64,000 nucleotides of DNA, taken from positions 124,001 through 188,000 of the forward strand of contig NZ_CP049889.1 of NCBI RefSeq assembly GCF_011299095.1, read 5' to 3'. The notes below the pieces were generated by a model. That model was not told the DNA's origin. It saw only the letters and a list, made by a program, of their open reading frames with translations, and made no database searches. The stretch is from Jeotgalibaca porci (GTDB lineage Bacteria; Bacillota; Bacilli; Lactobacillales; Aerococcaceae). Below, in pieces: positions 53,687 to 64,000 of the stretch (within the stretch, counting starts at the first letter, position 1; each line of letters opens with the position of its first letter). The translations under genes were made by a program, and so were the position numbers.

Positions 53687-55755
53687 TAAATCTCCTCGCT
53701 TTCAAAGTTCAATGTCAATTGAGCGGCATCGTCATTTGTTGTATTCGTCTGCTCTAATGCTGCGTGTTCTTCTTGCTTATGTTTCTTCATTTGATCAGAA
53801 GCAGTTCCGTCAGATTCTTCCAGAATACTCTTATCATCTTCAAGTGAAAATTGGACGTTATTCTCAATCCATTTACGACGCGGCTCCACCTTATTACCCA
53901 TTAATGTTGTCACACGGCGTTCCAGAGTCGCTTTGTCATCAATAACAACTCGAATAAGAGTACGTGTTTCAGGATTCATAGTTGTATCCCATAGTTGATT
54001 GGCGTTCATTTCCCCCAACCCTTTGTAACGTTGAAGAATGTAGCCTTTTCCAACTTTTTTAACGGCACCTTCGAGTTCTTTTTCTGTCCAGGCGTATTCA
54101 ATGATTTCTTTTTTACCTGATTTCTTCGAAACTTTGTAAAGAGGCGGTTGGGCTAAATAGATTTTCCCTTCCTCTAATAAAGGTTTCATGTAACGGTAAA
54201 AGAATGTTAATAAGAGCGTTTGGATGTGAGCACCGTCTGTATCCGCATCGGTCATGATAATAACTTTATCGTAACTACTATCTTTTACGTCGAAATCGGG
54301 TCCAACCCCCGCACCGACCGTGTGGATAATGGTGCTAATCTCTTCGTTTTTCAAGATATCTTGCATGTTCGCACGTTCGGTATTAATAACCTTTCCACGT
54401 AATGGCAAGATGGCTTGGAACTTCCGGTCGCGACCTTGTTTAGCAGAACCTCCGGCAGAGTCACCCTCGACCAAGAATAATTCGTTCTTGCTGGCGTTTT
54501 TCCCTTGCGCTGGCGTCAATTTACCCGAAAGTAATAATTCACCTTTTCGCTTCTTACCGTTCCGCGACATTTCACGCGCTTTTCGAGCCGCATCACGTGC
54601 TTCGCGTGCTTTAAGGGCTTTACGTACCAACATTTGACCTACTTCACCATTTTCGAGTAAATAGATACTCAAATGCTCGTTAATCAAATTATCAACGATT
54701 GCACGTGCTTGGGGTGTTCCCAATTTTTCTTTCGTTTGTCCTTCAAATTGCAAAATGCTTTCAGGCACCCGCAAGGATAGAACAGCAGTCAGACCTTCAC
54801 GCACATCGCTACCTTCTAAATTCTTATCTTTTTCTTTCAGGAGACCGACTTTACGGGCATATTCATTAAACGCCTTTGTCATACCTGTTTTGGCACCGAC
54901 TTCATGTGTTCCTCCGTCTTTCGTCCGCACGTTATTGACAAAGGACAAAATTGTTTCGGAATAGCCATCGTTATACTGAAATGCAAATTCCACTTCGATT
55001 TCTTCAACTGTTGCTGAAAAAGCAGCAACGGGATTCAAAGTGTCTTTTTCTTCATTCAAGTAACCAACAAATTCTTTAATGCCTTCTTCATACTTAAAGG
55101 TATCACTCTTGTCGTTACGTTCATCGATAATAGTAATCTTTAGACCTTTAAGCAGGAATGCTGATTCACGCATACGCTCAGCAAGTGTATCGTAATTTAA
55201 ATGAGCACTGCCAAATATTTTTGGATCCGGCAGGAAATGAATTGAAGAGCCGTTGGGTTTATTGACCTTGGCTTGTTTTTTCATTTTACCTTTGGGCTTC
55301 CCACCATCTACAAATGAAACGGAGTAAAGCGTTTTATCCCGCACGACACTGACTTCCAAGAATTCAGATAACGCGTTTACCACGCTGGCACCAACCCCGT
55401 GCAAGCCTCCCGACGTTTTATAACCGCCTTCTTGCCCGAACTTACCTCCGGCATGCAAGACTGTAAAAATAACTTGAATCGTCGGAACACCACTTTGGTG
55501 CATCCCGGTTGGCATACCACGGCCGTTATCCGTAACCGTGACGCTTTGATCTTTATGTAGTTTGATTACTATCTCATCAGCGAAACCAGATAAAGCTTCG
55601 TCGACGGCGTTGTCTACAATTTCATAAACCATATGGTGTAGACCACGACTATCTGTAGACCCGATATACATACCTGGTCTTTTTCTAACCGCTTCAAGGC
55701 CTTCCAGCACTTGAATAGCGTCATCATTGTATTGATTCTTTTTTGTTTCTACCAT
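53686..55755 (-). CDS. parE: DNA topoisomerase IV subunit B
   Basis: The ATPase subunit (689 residues). The GHKL ATP site has [20 protein letters not shown] and [15 protein letters not shown]; the TOPRIM part has [15 protein letters not shown] and the metal-binding DADTDGAHI. The start follows AAAGGAG. It is co-transcribed with parC. The C-terminal 50 residues are longer and more charged ([12 protein letters not shown]) than I expect for the family. Confidence 0.97.
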   Translation of the reverse strand: MVETKKNQYNDDAIQVLEGLEAVRKRPGMYIGSTDSRGLHHMVYEIVDNAVDEALSGFADEIVIKLHKDQSVTVTDNGRGMPTGMHQSGVPTIQVIFTVLHAGGKFGQEGGYKTSGGLHGVGASVVNALSEFLEVSVVRDKTLYSVSFVDGGKPKGKMKKQAKVNKPNGSSIHFLPDPKIFGSAHLNYDTLAERMRESAFLLKGLKITIIDERNDKSDTFKYEEGIKEFVGYLNEEKDTLNPVAAFSATVEEIEVEFAFQYNDGYSETILSFVNNVRTKDGGTHEVGAKTGMTKAFNEYARKVGLLKEKDKNLEGSDVREGLTAVLSLRVPESILQFEGQTKEKLGTPQARAIVDNLINEHLSIYLLENGEVGQMLVRKALKAREARDAARKAREMSRNGKKRKGELLLSGKLTPAQGKNASKNELFLVEGDSAGGSAKQGRDRKFQAILPLRGKVINTERANMQDILKNEEISTIIHTVGAGVGPDFDVKDSSYDKVIIMTDADTDGAHIQTLLLTFFYRYMKPLLEEGKIYLAQPPLYKVSKKSGKKEIIEYAWTEKELEGAVKKVGKGYILQRYKGLGEMNANQLWDTTMNPETRTLIRVVIDDKATLERRVTTLMGNKVEPRRKWIENNVQFSLEDDKSILEESDGTASDQMKKHKQEEHAALEQTNTTNDDAAQLTLNFESEEI

Positions 55756-55958
55756 CGTTAAACTCCTTTTTCGTACGGAATTCGAACATCCATTCTATCA
55801 TAATACTTGATATTTTAAACATTGTAAAAGAATTTTGGAAAAATTAATACTTAAGAATGTTATTGTAGCAAGGTTTTACTAAAATCGTGATAGGAAACAC
55901 GAGGGTTTAGTGGTAAACTAGCTACGAAGTATTTATATGATTATTAGGAGTGACATTT

Positions 55959-56567
55959 TTGAGTACGATATTAGCGATACTTTTAGCATATTTATTAGGA
56001 TCCATCCCATCTGGCGTATGGATTGGGAAATATTTCTATAAAACAGATATCCGTGAATACGGTAGCGGAAATATGGGAACGACGAACACTTTTCGTGTCT
56101 TAGGAACGAAAGCAGGCGTTATCGTGTTAATCATGGATATCTTAAAAGGCTCTATTGCAACATTGCTGCCTATATGGTTGGGAGCACCTATTCATCCTTT
56201 ATTTGCCGGAGTATTGGCTGCGCTTGGACATACATTGCCTATTTTCGCCGGTTTTAGAGGCGGAAAAGCAGTTGCGACCAGTGCCGGTATTATCTTAGCA
56301 TATAATCCCTTGTACTTTACACTTGCGATTACGTGTTTCTTAATTTATTTGTATTTTTCCAGCATGGTGAGTTTTTCAAGCATTACGGCTTGCCTGAGTG
56401 CTGTTGTTATCTCCTTGTTTATGGGTGATTTTTGGTTAACAATCGTGACCATCGCTTTGACCACTTATATCATTATCCGTCATCGTGAAAATATCGGACG
56501 GATCCGTGCAGGTACAGAAAGTATGGTCCCTTTCGGTCTGCGCTACAAACGTAAAAATAAAGAATAA
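55959..56567 (+). CDS. plsY: Glycerol-3-phosphate acyltransferase PlsY
   Basis: Transfers acyl groups from acyl phosphate to glycerol 3-phosphate, the first step of phospholipid synthesis. The 202-residue protein has five to six membrane segments and the three loop motifs: [25 protein letters not shown] and [22 protein letters not shown] start at TTG, eight bases after AGGAG; the GTG three codons earlier overlaps that site. It is divergent from parE, as in many Lactobacillales. Confidence 0.96.
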   Translation: MSTILAILLAYLLGSIPSGVWIGKYFYKTDIREYGSGNMGTTNTFRVLGTKAGVIVLIMDILKGSIATLLPIWLGAPIHPLFAGVLAALGHTLPIFAGFRGGKAVATSAGIILAYNPLYFTLAITCFLIYLYFSSMVSFSSITACLSAVVISLFMGDFWLTIVTIALTTYIIIRHRENIGRIRAGTESMVPFGLRYKRKNKE

Positions 56568-56586
56568 GCTGCTTGTTTAAGCAAAG

Positions 56587-56632
56587 TAAAAAAAGTAAGG
56601 TTGGGGAAAAAATCCCGACCTTACTTTTTTTC
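56587..56632. terminator. Bidirectional terminator between plsY and codY
   Basis: AAAAAAGTAAGGT and GGG pair with CCC and ACCTTACTTTTTTT; A/T runs on both sides serve both convergent genes. Its end touches the last bases of codY. Confidence 0.85.
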
Positions 56633-57437
56633 ACTTTATATCCAGCTTGTCTTTCATTTGATTCAGGAGAATATCGGAGCGGACTTTAATATACGTCCCC
56701 TTCATTCCTAAAGATTTCGACTCTAGAATTCGAGCCGACTCTAATTTTCTTAATGCATTCACAATCACAGAGCGTGTAATACCTTTCGCTGCTGATATTT
56801 GTGACGCATTAATACGTGTTTCTAATCCCTCAACCTGCGAGAAGATTTCTGTAATCGCTTCGGTCTCACTGTAGGAGAGAGATTGCAAAGCGATTGTCAC
56901 AGCCGTTTCTGCACGTGTCGCCAACTCTGTCTGAAGGTTCATTAAATGCAACACTTCTACACCGATTACCGTCGCACTGTGTTCGGCCAAGATTAAATCC
57001 CCGCTGTCAAACGGACGGTTTAACCGGGCGAAAATTAAGCTGCCCAAACGATTTCCAGCTGCAAAGATAGGTGTTACGGTCGTTAAGCCGGTGACGAAAA
57101 TATCACGCGTCTCGACCGGAAAAACACTTAAATCGGATTCAATGCCAATATTAGCTGTTGTCTGTTTGATTTTATTAATTTCGTTAGTATAGACAAAAGG
57201 AAATTTCTTATCAGCCAGCATCTGTTTCACCCGGGCATTATTAATATCAATGGCTTCGCTGAATCCTAGCAACTTGCCGTCTTTATCAATCAAATAGGTA
57301 TTCGCGCCTAGGATTGCTGCCAAACGTTCAATCATATCCAGAAAAGGTAGATTACTCATCTTTTCCCGGTTGATAAATCCTTCTTCTTTTTGCAGCATCT
57401 GATTTATTGTTCGTAAGCGTTCTAAAATTTCATCCAT
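56631..57437 (-). CDS. codY: CodY, global nutrient-responsive repressor
   Basis: A DNA-binding regulator that senses branched-chain amino acids and, in some species, GTP. The 268-residue protein has the GAF domain (about 1-155, with DMIERLAAILGANTYL and the ligand-region segments VFPVETRDIF and TTVTPIFAAG) and a winged HTH with INASQISAAKGITRSVIVNAL near residue 220. It is about eight residues longer than the B. subtilis protein. It is the last gene of the xerC–hslV–hslU–codY operon, 12 bases after hslU. Confidence 0.97.
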   Translation of the reverse strand: MDEILERLRTINQMLQKEEGFINREKMSNLPFLDMIERLAAILGANTYLIDKDGKLLGFSEAIDINNARVKQMLADKKFPFVYTNEINKIKQTTANIGIESDLSVFPVETRDIFVTGLTTVTPIFAAGNRLGSLIFARLNRPFDSGDLILAEHSATVIGVEVLHLMNLQTELATRAETAVTIALQSLSYSETEAITEIFSQVEGLETRINASQISAAKGITRSVIVNALRKLESARILESKSLGMKGTYIKVRSDILLNQMKDKLDIK

Positions 57438-57449
57438 GTACCATCAACC

Positions 57450-58856
57450 TCACAGAATATAACGTCTTAAATCTTGATCCTCAACAATATGTGCGATTTT
57501 CTCATCGACATAATTCGCTGTGATTGTAATTTCTTGTCCTGGCATGTCTGGTGACTCAAACAATAAATCTTCCAGTAACTTCTCTAAAATCGTATGCAGA
57601 CGGCGCGCACCAATGTTATCGGTCTCTTCGTTTACTCGAGCTGCAATTGCCGCCAAGCGTTCAATCGCTTCTTTAGTGAAGATGACTTTTACATCCTCTG
57701 TCTCCAGAAGAGCACGGTATTGTTTAATTAAAGCATTATTTGGTTCCGTCAAAATGCGGATAAAGTCTGCTTCCGTCAAATCATCTAGCTCGACTCTAAT
57801 CGGGAAACGCCCTTGTAACTCGGGAATCAAGTCACTTGGCTTGGCAACGTGGAAGGCACCTGATGCAATAAAAAGAATGTGATCCGTTTGGATATTTCCA
57901 TACTTCGTTGATACTTGAGAGCCCTCAACAATCGGTAGGATATCACGTTGGACACCCTCACGGGATACTTGTCCGCCTTGGTCCGATTTGGATGTGATTT
58001 TATCAATCTCATCGATAAAGATAATGCCGTTTTCTTCAGCCATTTTCAATGCTTCCGTTGAAAGGTCATTTTTGTCAATCAATTTATCGGTTTCTTCATC
58101 CGTCAAAACCTTGATGGCATCTTTCACTTTCAATGTTCTTTTCGTTTTCTTCTTCGGTGTCATGGAATCCAATGCAGATTGCAACATCATCATTTGATCG
58201 TTGTTCCCCATTGCTCCTAGCGGGCTGCTATTTTTTTCCACGACTTTAATCGTTACTTCGCGATTATCCAGAACACCTTTTTTCAATTGCTCCACAATTT
58301 CACGGCGTTGTGAAGCTACTTCTGCGGTTACTTCTTCTGTTTCTTCCTCTTCTGGCATCATATCCGCTGGTAAGCCAAACTGTTGGAACATGCTTTGCAT
58401 CGGATTTTGATTGTTTGCTTTTTTCTTGATGACACCTGGTTTTAGTACTTGCGCAATCCGTTCGAGTGCTTTTGCATACGCTTGGCTGTATACATCACTG
58501 CGCTTCTCCTTCTCAACTAAGGAAATGGCATGTTCGACTAAATCACGTACCATAGATTCAACATCTCGGCCGACGTACCCGACCTCCGTAAATTTGGTTG
58601 CTTCTACTTTGACAAAAGGCGCATGGACTAAACCAGCCAAACGACGGGCAATTTCCGTTTTACCTACACCTGTCGGTCCAATCATCAGAATATTCTTCGG
58701 TGTGACTTCTTTCTGCATATCTTCCGGTAATTGCATCCGACGATAACGGTTGCGTAATGCAACGGCAACGGATTTCTTGGCATCATTTTGACCAATAATA
58801 TATTTATCAAGTTCAGCGACCACCTGACGTGGGGTCTGATTTATTTTCATATTCAT
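57450..58856 (-). CDS. hslU: HslU (ClpY), ATPase of the HslUV protease
   Basis: Unfolds substrates and feeds them to HslV. The 468-residue AAA+ protein has Walker A in MIGPTGVGKTEIARRL, Walker B in GIIFIDEIDKI, the I-domain (about 110-240, with a Met/Asn-rich part) and the C-terminal tail EDQDLRRYIL that docks into HslV. It follows hslV by 15 bases. Confidence 0.97.
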   Translation of the reverse strand: MNMKINQTPRQVVAELDKYIIGQNDAKKSVAVALRNRYRRMQLPEDMQKEVTPKNILMIGPTGVGKTEIARRLAGLVHAPFVKVEATKFTEVGYVGRDVESMVRDLVEHAISLVEKEKRSDVYSQAYAKALERIAQVLKPGVIKKKANNQNPMQSMFQQFGLPADMMPEEEETEEVTAEVASQRREIVEQLKKGVLDNREVTIKVVEKNSSPLGAMGNNDQMMMLQSALDSMTPKKKTKRTLKVKDAIKVLTDEETDKLIDKNDLSTEALKMAEENGIIFIDEIDKITSKSDQGGQVSREGVQRDILPIVEGSQVSTKYGNIQTDHILFIASGAFHVAKPSDLIPELQGRFPIRVELDDLTEADFIRILTEPNNALIKQYRALLETEDVKVIFTKEAIERLAAIAARVNEETDNIGARRLHTILEKLLEDLLFESPDMPGQEITITANYVDEKIAHIVEDQDLRRYIL

Positions 58857-58871
58857 TCCATCTGCTCCTTC

Positions 58872-59399
58872 TTAAACAAATTCCTCAACCATGATGGCAT
58901 CATTCGTATACACACAGATTTCTGACGCGATTTTTAGACTTTGGTAAGCCATATCACGTGCAGACAAATCCGTTTTATTTCGTTTTAGTGCACGAGCAGC
59001 AGCCAAGGCGAAATTCCCGCCTGAGCCAATTGTTAAGATTCCATCATCCGGTTCAATGACTTCGCCACTCCCTGAGACTAAAAACATCTGGTCTTTATCC
59101 ATAACAATTAACAATGCTTCAAGTTTCTGCATTGCACGGTCACCGCGCCATTCTCTGGCAACTTCAATAGAAGCACGCAGTAAGTTCCCTTTATATTGAT
59201 TTAACTTCTCTTCGAATTTATCTTCCAATGTAAAAGCATCTGCAACACCACCCGCAAAACCAACAATGACTTGATCATTGTATATGCGTCTAATTTTTTT
59301 TGCAGAGCCTTTCATAATAACGGATTCTCCTAATGTTACTTGACCGTCTCCAGCCATTGCTGATTTCCCGTTATGTTGAATCGCACATATTGTTGTCAT
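58872..59399 (-). CDS. hslV: HslV (ClpQ), peptidase of the HslUV protease
   Basis: The threonine-type peptidase of the bacterial proteasome-like complex, 175 residues. After Met removal the N-terminal Thr2 ([20 protein letters not shown]) is the nucleophile; Lys in [12 protein letters not shown] is the conserved partner. [12 protein letters not shown] is also typical. The start follows AAAGGAG. The gene lies between xerC and hslU. Confidence 0.96.
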   Translation of the reverse strand: MTTICAIQHNGKSAMAGDGQVTLGESVIMKGSAKKIRRIYNDQVIVGFAGGVADAFTLEDKFEEKLNQYKGNLLRASIEVAREWRGDRAMQKLEALLIVMDKDQMFLVSGSGEVIEPDDGILTIGSGGNFALAAARALKRNKTDLSARDMAYQSLKIASEICVYTNDAIMVEEFV

Positions 59400-59424
59400 A
59401 ATAAATCTCCTTTATCTCATTCGT

Positions 59425-60348
59425 TTAAGTTTCATTTGATTTTCGCTTCGCACGTGGATGAAAGGCTTGATAGTTTCTCTGTAAGGCATCTTTCGTCACA
59501 TGAGTATAGATTTGGGTCGATGATAGGCTGGCATGTCCTAAAAGCTCTTGAACGGTCCGTAAATCGGCACCTTCATTTAACATATCCGTTGCAAAGGTAT
59601 GTCTGAGCATGTGTGGATGCAAAGTTCCTGTTTGTCCTGATTTTTTCATGACTTGCTTTAATACATATTCAATTCCACCAGATGTAATCGGCTCACCCAA
59701 CCGATTCACGAACAGATAATCATGTTGTTGGTTGTATTTGGTCATGAGTGGAAGACGACTTTTTTCGAGGTACATTTCAATTGCTTCTAAGGCAAAATGA
59801 CCAAAGGGAACATAGCGCTCTTTATTTCCTTTACCAAAAATTAAAATCACACCCAATGCCATATCGATATCGGACATTTGAATATTTCTGCATTCACTGA
59901 CACGTATCCCCGTTGCATACAAAACTTCAAGTAAAGTGACATTTCGGTAATCCAACGGTTCATCCCCGCGTGCGGAATCAAATATCTTATCCAGTTCGTC
60001 CTGGTAAAGATATTTCGGCAAGCGCAGGGTGCGGTTTTTATAGGAAATACTCGCGACGGGGTTTTCCGTCACCTTATTTTCCCGTAATAAAAAACTATAA
60101 AAACCTCTTAGACTGGATAACATGCGTGAGATACTGTTCCGACTCATTTGCTCTTCATCCAGAAAGCTCAAATACAATCGCACATCAATCAACGCGACGC
60201 TCTTAAAATCCCCTTCTCCAGTCTGCTTTAAATAACCTTCGAACTTTCTCAAGTCCTGAAGGTAAGCTTTAACCGTCTCATCGGAATAACGTCTCTCTAT
60301 CGCTAAATAATGTACAAATAATTCTAATAAAGCATCGTTATCTTTCAC
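59425..60348 (-). CDS. xerC: Tyrosine recombinase XerC
   Basis: Resolves chromosome dimers at the dif site. The 307-residue protein has the SAM-like N-terminal domain (LFVHYLAIERRYSDETVKAY) and the catalytic domain: Arg in YATGIRVSECRN, Lys in FGKGNKER, HMLRHTFATDML, LGHASLSSTQIY with the nucleophile Tyr. Translation most likely starts at GTG after GGAGAGAT; upstream codons have no support. It heads the operon xerC–hslV–hslU–codY. Confidence 0.95.
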   Translation of the reverse strand: MKDNDALLELFVHYLAIERRYSDETVKAYLQDLRKFEGYLKQTGEGDFKSVALIDVRLYLSFLDEEQMSRNSISRMLSSLRGFYSFLLRENKVTENPVASISYKNRTLRLPKYLYQDELDKIFDSARGDEPLDYRNVTLLEVLYATGIRVSECRNIQMSDIDMALGVILIFGKGNKERYVPFGHFALEAIEMYLEKSRLPLMTKYNQQHDYLFVNRLGEPITSGGIEYVLKQVMKKSGQTGTLHPHMLRHTFATDMLNEGADLRTVQELLGHASLSSTQIYTHVTKDALQRNYQAFHPRAKRKSNET

Positions 60349-60492
60349 AGGTATCTCTCCAATCCTTACACTAAAATAGCACATGGACAGCTTTAGTTCA
60401 ATTATAGAAACCGAACATCAGCCATTTTGATACCGTTTTCCATCTTTTTAACAAAAAATTAGAAAGTTCACCCACCGGAACGATACAAAATA

Positions 60493-60523
60493 AACGGGCT
60501 AGGAAATAGCTCCCGGCCCGTTC
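60493..60523 (-). terminator. Terminator of topA
   Basis: AACGGGC pairs with GCCCGTT, followed by TATTTTG on the minus strand. It separates the topA unit from the xerC operon. Confidence 0.7.
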
Positions 60524-60530
60524 ACATTGA

Positions 60531-62597
60531 TTATTTTTGAACTTCTTCTTCGTAATCACAGCTGCTACATTTCACTTGCTGCCCACCACGAACTTTTTTC
60601 TGTACCAAATATTTCTCACATTTCGGACAATCACGGCCAATCGGTTTATCCCACGACACGAATTCGCAGTCCGGATAACGTTCACACCCAAAGAAAATTC
60701 TATTTTTCTTGGATTTTCGTTCGATTACTTCCCCTTCTTTACAAAGCGGACATTTAACGTTAATTTTCTTAACAATTGCTTTCGTATTGCGGCAATCAGG
60801 GAAATTACTACATGCATAAAACTTCCCAAATTTACCAATCTTAATAACCATTGGATTGCCACATAACTCACAGTCAAATCCAGCTGGTTCATCTTTAATT
60901 TCGATTTTTTCCATCTCAGCTTCGGCAATGCTTAGATGTTTTTCAAACGGGCGATAGAAGGCATCGATAACTTTTACCCACTCCAACTTACCTTCTTCAA
61001 TGGCATCCAAATCTTTTTCCATTTCAGCAGTAAAGGACACGTCAACAATACGTGGGAAATAGGTATCAACTAAACCATGCACGATTGTTCCCAGTTCTGT
61101 TGGCTCAAACCGTTTCGCTACCAACTTAACATAGTAACGGCGTTGGATTGTTTCGATGGTTGGCGAATACGTAGAAGGTCTTCCTACACCATTTTCTTCC
61201 AGAGCTTTAATGAGTGTCGCTTCAGAATAGCGTGCCGGCGGTTGTGTAAAATGCTGATTCGGAATAATATCTTTCGAATAAACCGTATCACCGACTACTA
61301 AGTCCGGAAGCATATTATCTTTTGATTTATTATCTTGATAGACTTTTCTAAAACCAGCAAAGTTTTCTTTTGATCCGTTTGCTCGGAAGATTAGGTCTTG
61401 GTTCGCCAAATTTACACGCATTGTGTCAAAAATTGCCGGCTGCATTTGGCTAGCTACAAAACGTGACCAAATCAATTGGTATAATTTGAATTGATCTTTC
61501 GTTAAGTATTGTTCGATATCAACAGGTTTACGCAAGACGCTTGAAGGACGAATTGCCTCATGCGCATCTTGCGATCCTTCAGCCGCTTTTTTAACTGGTG
61601 CTTTAGTACGTGCGTATTCTTTGCCGTACTCATCCAAGATGAACGCATACGTCTCTGAAACAGCCGAATCTGCTACACGACTGGAATCCGTACGCATATA
61701 AGTAATCAGACCGACTGACCCTTCTTTACCAAGCGGTATTCCTTCATATAACTGTTGTGCGACCATCATTGTTTTACGCGTTCTGAAGTTTAATTTGTTA
61801 GCTGCATCTTGTTGCAAGCTGGATGTTGTAAAGGGTGGCGCAGGATTACGTTTTTGTTGTTTCTTCTCAACGTCCGCAACCATAAATTCATTCCCTGACA
61901 GCTTCGCTAACGTATTTTTGGCTTGTTCTTCATTCAGTAATTTTAGTTTCTTCCCATCGTTTAAGCCGTAGAAAGCAGCTTCAAATACTTTTTTGTCTTT
62001 TTGGAAGGTTCCATCTAATGTCCAAGACTCTTCCGGAACAAACCCATTAATTTCTTCTTCACGATTTATAATTAATTTCAGTGCGACAGACTGTACACGA
62101 CCGGCACTCAATCCTTTTTTAACTTTCTTCCATAGAATAGGTGAAATAGAATAACCCACAATACGGTCCAACACACGACGCGCAGTTTGGGATGAAACTA
62201 AATCCAGATTAATAGGTCTTGGGTTCTTAATAGCCTCTTTAACGGCTGTTTTCGTTACTTCGTTGTAGACAACACGGATGTTGTCATTTGGATCGAGTCC
62301 TAATAAATAAGCTAAATGCCATGCAATTGCTTCCCCTTCTCTATCCGGGTCAGATGCGAGAAATATTTTTTCTGCGCCTTTAGCATATTTTTTAAGTTCT
62401 TTGATAAGCGGGCCTTTCCCGCGAATGGAAATGTAGTCCGGTTGGTAGTCATTCTCAAAATCTACCGCCATACGGCTTTTTGGTAAGTCTCTCAGGTGCC
62501 CTTTACTTGCAACCACCTTGTAATTCCGTCCTAGATATTTTTCGATTGTCTTTGCTTTGGTAGGTGACTCTACGATCACCAAATATTTATATGCCAA
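60531..62597 (-). CDS. topA: DNA topoisomerase I
   Basis: Relaxes negative supercoils. The 688-residue protein has the TOPRIM domain ([32 protein letters not shown]), the active-site Tyr in [13 protein letters not shown], and three C-terminal zinc ribbons (CELCGNPM...[15 protein letters not shown]...CERYPDC; CPKCEKY...CSSC). I start at TTG after AAGGAGTTTT, giving [11 protein letters not shown]; the longer frame is not supported. It follows dprA on the same strand. Confidence 0.97.
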   Translation of the reverse strand: MAYKYLVIVESPTKAKTIEKYLGRNYKVVASKGHLRDLPKSRMAVDFENDYQPDYISIRGKGPLIKELKKYAKGAEKIFLASDPDREGEAIAWHLAYLLGLDPNDNIRVVYNEVTKTAVKEAIKNPRPINLDLVSSQTARRVLDRIVGYSISPILWKKVKKGLSAGRVQSVALKLIINREEEINGFVPEESWTLDGTFQKDKKVFEAAFYGLNDGKKLKLLNEEQAKNTLAKLSGNEFMVADVEKKQQKRNPAPPFTTSSLQQDAANKLNFRTRKTMMVAQQLYEGIPLGKEGSVGLITYMRTDSSRVADSAVSETYAFILDEYGKEYARTKAPVKKAAEGSQDAHEAIRPSSVLRKPVDIEQYLTKDQFKLYQLIWSRFVASQMQPAIFDTMRVNLANQDLIFRANGSKENFAGFRKVYQDNKSKDNMLPDLVVGDTVYSKDIIPNQHFTQPPARYSEATLIKALEENGVGRPSTYSPTIETIQRRYYVKLVAKRFEPTELGTIVHGLVDTYFPRIVDVSFTAEMEKDLDAIEEGKLEWVKVIDAFYRPFEKHLSIAEAEMEKIEIKDEPAGFDCELCGNPMVIKIGKFGKFYACSNFPDCRNTKAIVKKINVKCPLCKEGEVIERKSKKNRIFFGCERYPDCEFVSWDKPIGRDCPKCEKYLVQKKVRGGQQVKCSSCDYEEEVQK

Positions 62598-62692
62598 AGG
62601 AAAACTCCTTCCATTACTTACTGGTCGTAAGAACGACCTGAAATCGTTTATCATCTTATGCTATTAATAAGAGTTTTGTCAAATATTTATTT

Positions 62693-63586
62693 TTATTTCC
62701 AAATTTTATCCATCTCTAAAGCAATGTCTGGGTAACACAAAACGGCCTTTGCGCCGGCTTGAATCAACTGATTTGTCCCTTTGAACGCGGGGTTTAGAAT
62801 GTTTCCCGGTACAGCAAAGACTTCTCGATTCTCCTGCAAAGCCAGATTTGCTGTTATCAGGCTGCCCGAGCGTTCTTTGGCTTCTATTACTAGGACACCT
62901 TGCGACATTCCTGCGATAATCCGGTTCCGCATCGGGAAATGTAATTTCTGAGGTCCCGTTCCCAAGGGGTATTCACTCACAACAAGGTGTTCTGTTGCCA
63001 TTTGGTTCTGAAGCTCACGATTTTGTGATGGGTAAAAACGATCCAGTCCGGTCCCAATAATAGCGATAGACCGTCCGCCTGTTTCTAGCGTTTGTTTATG
63101 AACTTCATAATCGATTCCTTTGGCTAGTCCGCTTACGGTCACGACACCCGCTGTTACGATGGAAGGAATAATATCCTTCACAACTTTTTTACCATAATCT
63201 GAAATAATCCGACTGCCCACTACACCCAACATATTCTTCTTTGTTAAAGACCAGTCTCCCTGATAATAAAGAACGAGTGGCGGTTGATACATTTCTTTTA
63301 ATAACTGCGGATAATCTTCATCGATAATCGTACAAATTTTTGTATCCGTTTGATTAAGCCGCTCCTTTTTACGCTCGAGTCCCTCTCTTTTTAGTGCCTC
63401 TTTTACAGCATCCATCCGTTTAAATGCTGTGGCCTGATTTTTCCAAATCCCTTTCCTGAGTAAGATGGCATCCAGACTTGCCTCCGGTTCATCACTTAAA
63501 GCAATAAGAATACCTTGCATTTCCTCAACACTAAAGACATTTAACAACGAACAGACAATCATTTTTTCCTTTATTACATTTTCCAT
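62693..63586 (-). CDS. dprA: DprA/Smf, DNA processing protein
   Basis: Loads RecA on single-stranded DNA during natural transformation. The 297-residue protein has the Rossmann-like core: LGVVGSRIISDYGKK, SGLAKGIDYEVHK, IIGTGLDRFYPSQN, SEYPLGTGPQKLHFPMRNR and SLITANLALQ. No extra C-terminal domain is present. The ATG follows AAGGAG. It lies between rnhB and topA, the common order in Lactobacillales. Its presence does not by itself show competence. Confidence 0.96.
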   Translation of the reverse strand: MENVIKEKMIVCSLLNVFSVEEMQGILIALSDEPEASLDAILLRKGIWKNQATAFKRMDAVKEALKREGLERKKERLNQTDTKICTIIDEDYPQLLKEMYQPPLVLYYQGDWSLTKKNMLGVVGSRIISDYGKKVVKDIIPSIVTAGVVTVSGLAKGIDYEVHKQTLETGGRSIAIIGTGLDRFYPSQNRELQNQMATEHLVVSEYPLGTGPQKLHFPMRNRIIAGMSQGVLVIEAKERSGSLITANLALQENREVFAVPGNILNPAFKGTNQLIQAGAKAVLCYPDIALEMDKIWK

Positions 63587-63644
63587 ATAAAAAACTCCTT
63601 TCCCTCTACATATATATAGAGAAAAAAGAGCGAAAAGCTTTTTT

Positions 63645-64000
63645 TTATTTAAATTTATTTTTTACCATCGTTTTAATGGGTTCAAAACTCTGACGATGGA
63701 TGGGCGTATACCCACAATCTTCCAAACCTTCCAGGTGAATTTTCGTCCCATAACCCGAATTATTCTCAAAACCATAGTTCGGATATTGAATCGCATACTC
63801 TTCCATAAGACGGTCGCGGTATACTTTGGCTATAATACTTGCCGCAGCAATAGAGTAAGATCTCGCATCCCCTTTGATTAAAGAAACCTGTTTAAGAGGT
63901 AAGGCTAACTGCATCGCGTCGATTAAGAGCGCGTCCGGTTTACCGGTTAAATTTTCTACAGCTGTAATCATTGCTTTTTTAGTGGCTTGATAAATATTCA
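63645..64000 (-). CDS. rnhB: Ribonuclease HII, C-terminal part (cut by window edge)
   Basis: Cleaves RNA in RNA–DNA hybrids and at single ribonucleotides. The visible C-terminal 118 residues include [11 protein letters not shown] with a metal-binding Asp, [16 protein letters not shown] and [21 protein letters not shown]. The frame stays open to the right edge ([17 protein letters not shown]), so the internal Met at 63971 is not the start; the N-terminal catalytic residues are outside the window. dprA follows 58 bases downstream. Confidence 0.95.
   Translation of the reverse strand, partial: NIYQATKKAMITAVENLTGKPDALLIDAMQLALPLKQVSLIKGDARSYSIAAASIIAKVYRDRLMEEYAIQYPNYGFENNSGYGTKIHLEGLEDCGYTPIHRQSFEPIKTMVKNKFK

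Overview
The window is chromosomal DNA of a low-GC Gram-positive bacterium of the order Lactobacillales. The evidence is the codY–hslU–hslV–xerC–topA–dprA–rnhB block, PyrR attenuation, pflBA, ppaC, ebsC/ybaK, a lysine riboswitch, strong AGGAGG-type ribosome binding sites and frequent GTG/TTG starts. A Carnobacteriaceae-like host is my guess, not something the sequence proves. No tRNA, rRNA or CRISPR array was seen.

Region 1 (about 1-9475) is an accessory island built from mobile DNA. It opens with a multicopper oxidase, an OmpR-type regulator and the start of its sensor kinase, a likely copper or oxidative stress module. A remnant of a VirB6-like conjugation protein follows, then a lone YolD-like gene under a LexA box and a small plasmid-type gene. 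Next is a radC-like gene split by a complete Tn554-family transposon (tnpA, tnpB, tnpC) that carries a trimethoprim-resistance-type dihydrofolate reductase of the DfrK/DfrG group. The two radC halves rejoin in frame if the element is removed.

Region 2 (about 9600-32000) mixes core genes and decayed patches. Core genes include a cell-envelope operon (YkyA lipoprotein, polysaccharide deacetylase, DUF4015 glycosidase), lspA–rluD, pyrR–pyrF–pyrE behind a PyrR attenuator, rqcH, an ABC transporter behind a leader-peptide attenuator containing Phe-Tyr-Trp codons, xpt–osmC and coaBC. Decayed or mobile parts include a polyphosphate kinase 2 pseudogene, an IS1595-type transposase remnant beside a lipoprotein gene, and a solitary short tyrosine recombinase. 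Two GH43 glycosidases form a plant-polysaccharide utilisation pair. At 31660-32030 there is a convincing type I toxin–antitoxin locus: a Hol-Tox-like peptide gene faced by a convergent promoter, with a shared bidirectional terminator.

Region 3 (about 32100-64000) is mostly housekeeping. It holds an XRE regulator with a DUF2975 membrane protein, an M42 peptidase, a YtqA-type radical SAM protein, an ornithine-cyclodeaminase-like enzyme, an aldo/keto reductase, a DMT exporter and endonuclease III. A lysine-riboswitch-controlled amino-acid ABC transporter, a GT32 glycosyltransferase, a 51-bp minisatellite, CorA, a VOC protein, a metallophosphoesterase, EbsC, PpaC, PflA/PflB, ParC/ParE and PlsY follow. 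The CodY–HslUV–XerC and TopA–DprA–RnhB clusters close the window; rnhB runs off the right edge.

The most unusual items are regulatory: (i) a peptide-leader attenuator with a perfect 12-bp alternative pairing in front of a TrpXYZ-like transporter, (ii) a lysine riboswitch whose P2 and P3 arms both look shortened, (iii) the type I toxin–antitoxin locus with an overlapping out-of-frame ORF, and (iv) a CoaBC protein with Glu where the decarboxylase active-site Cys is expected.
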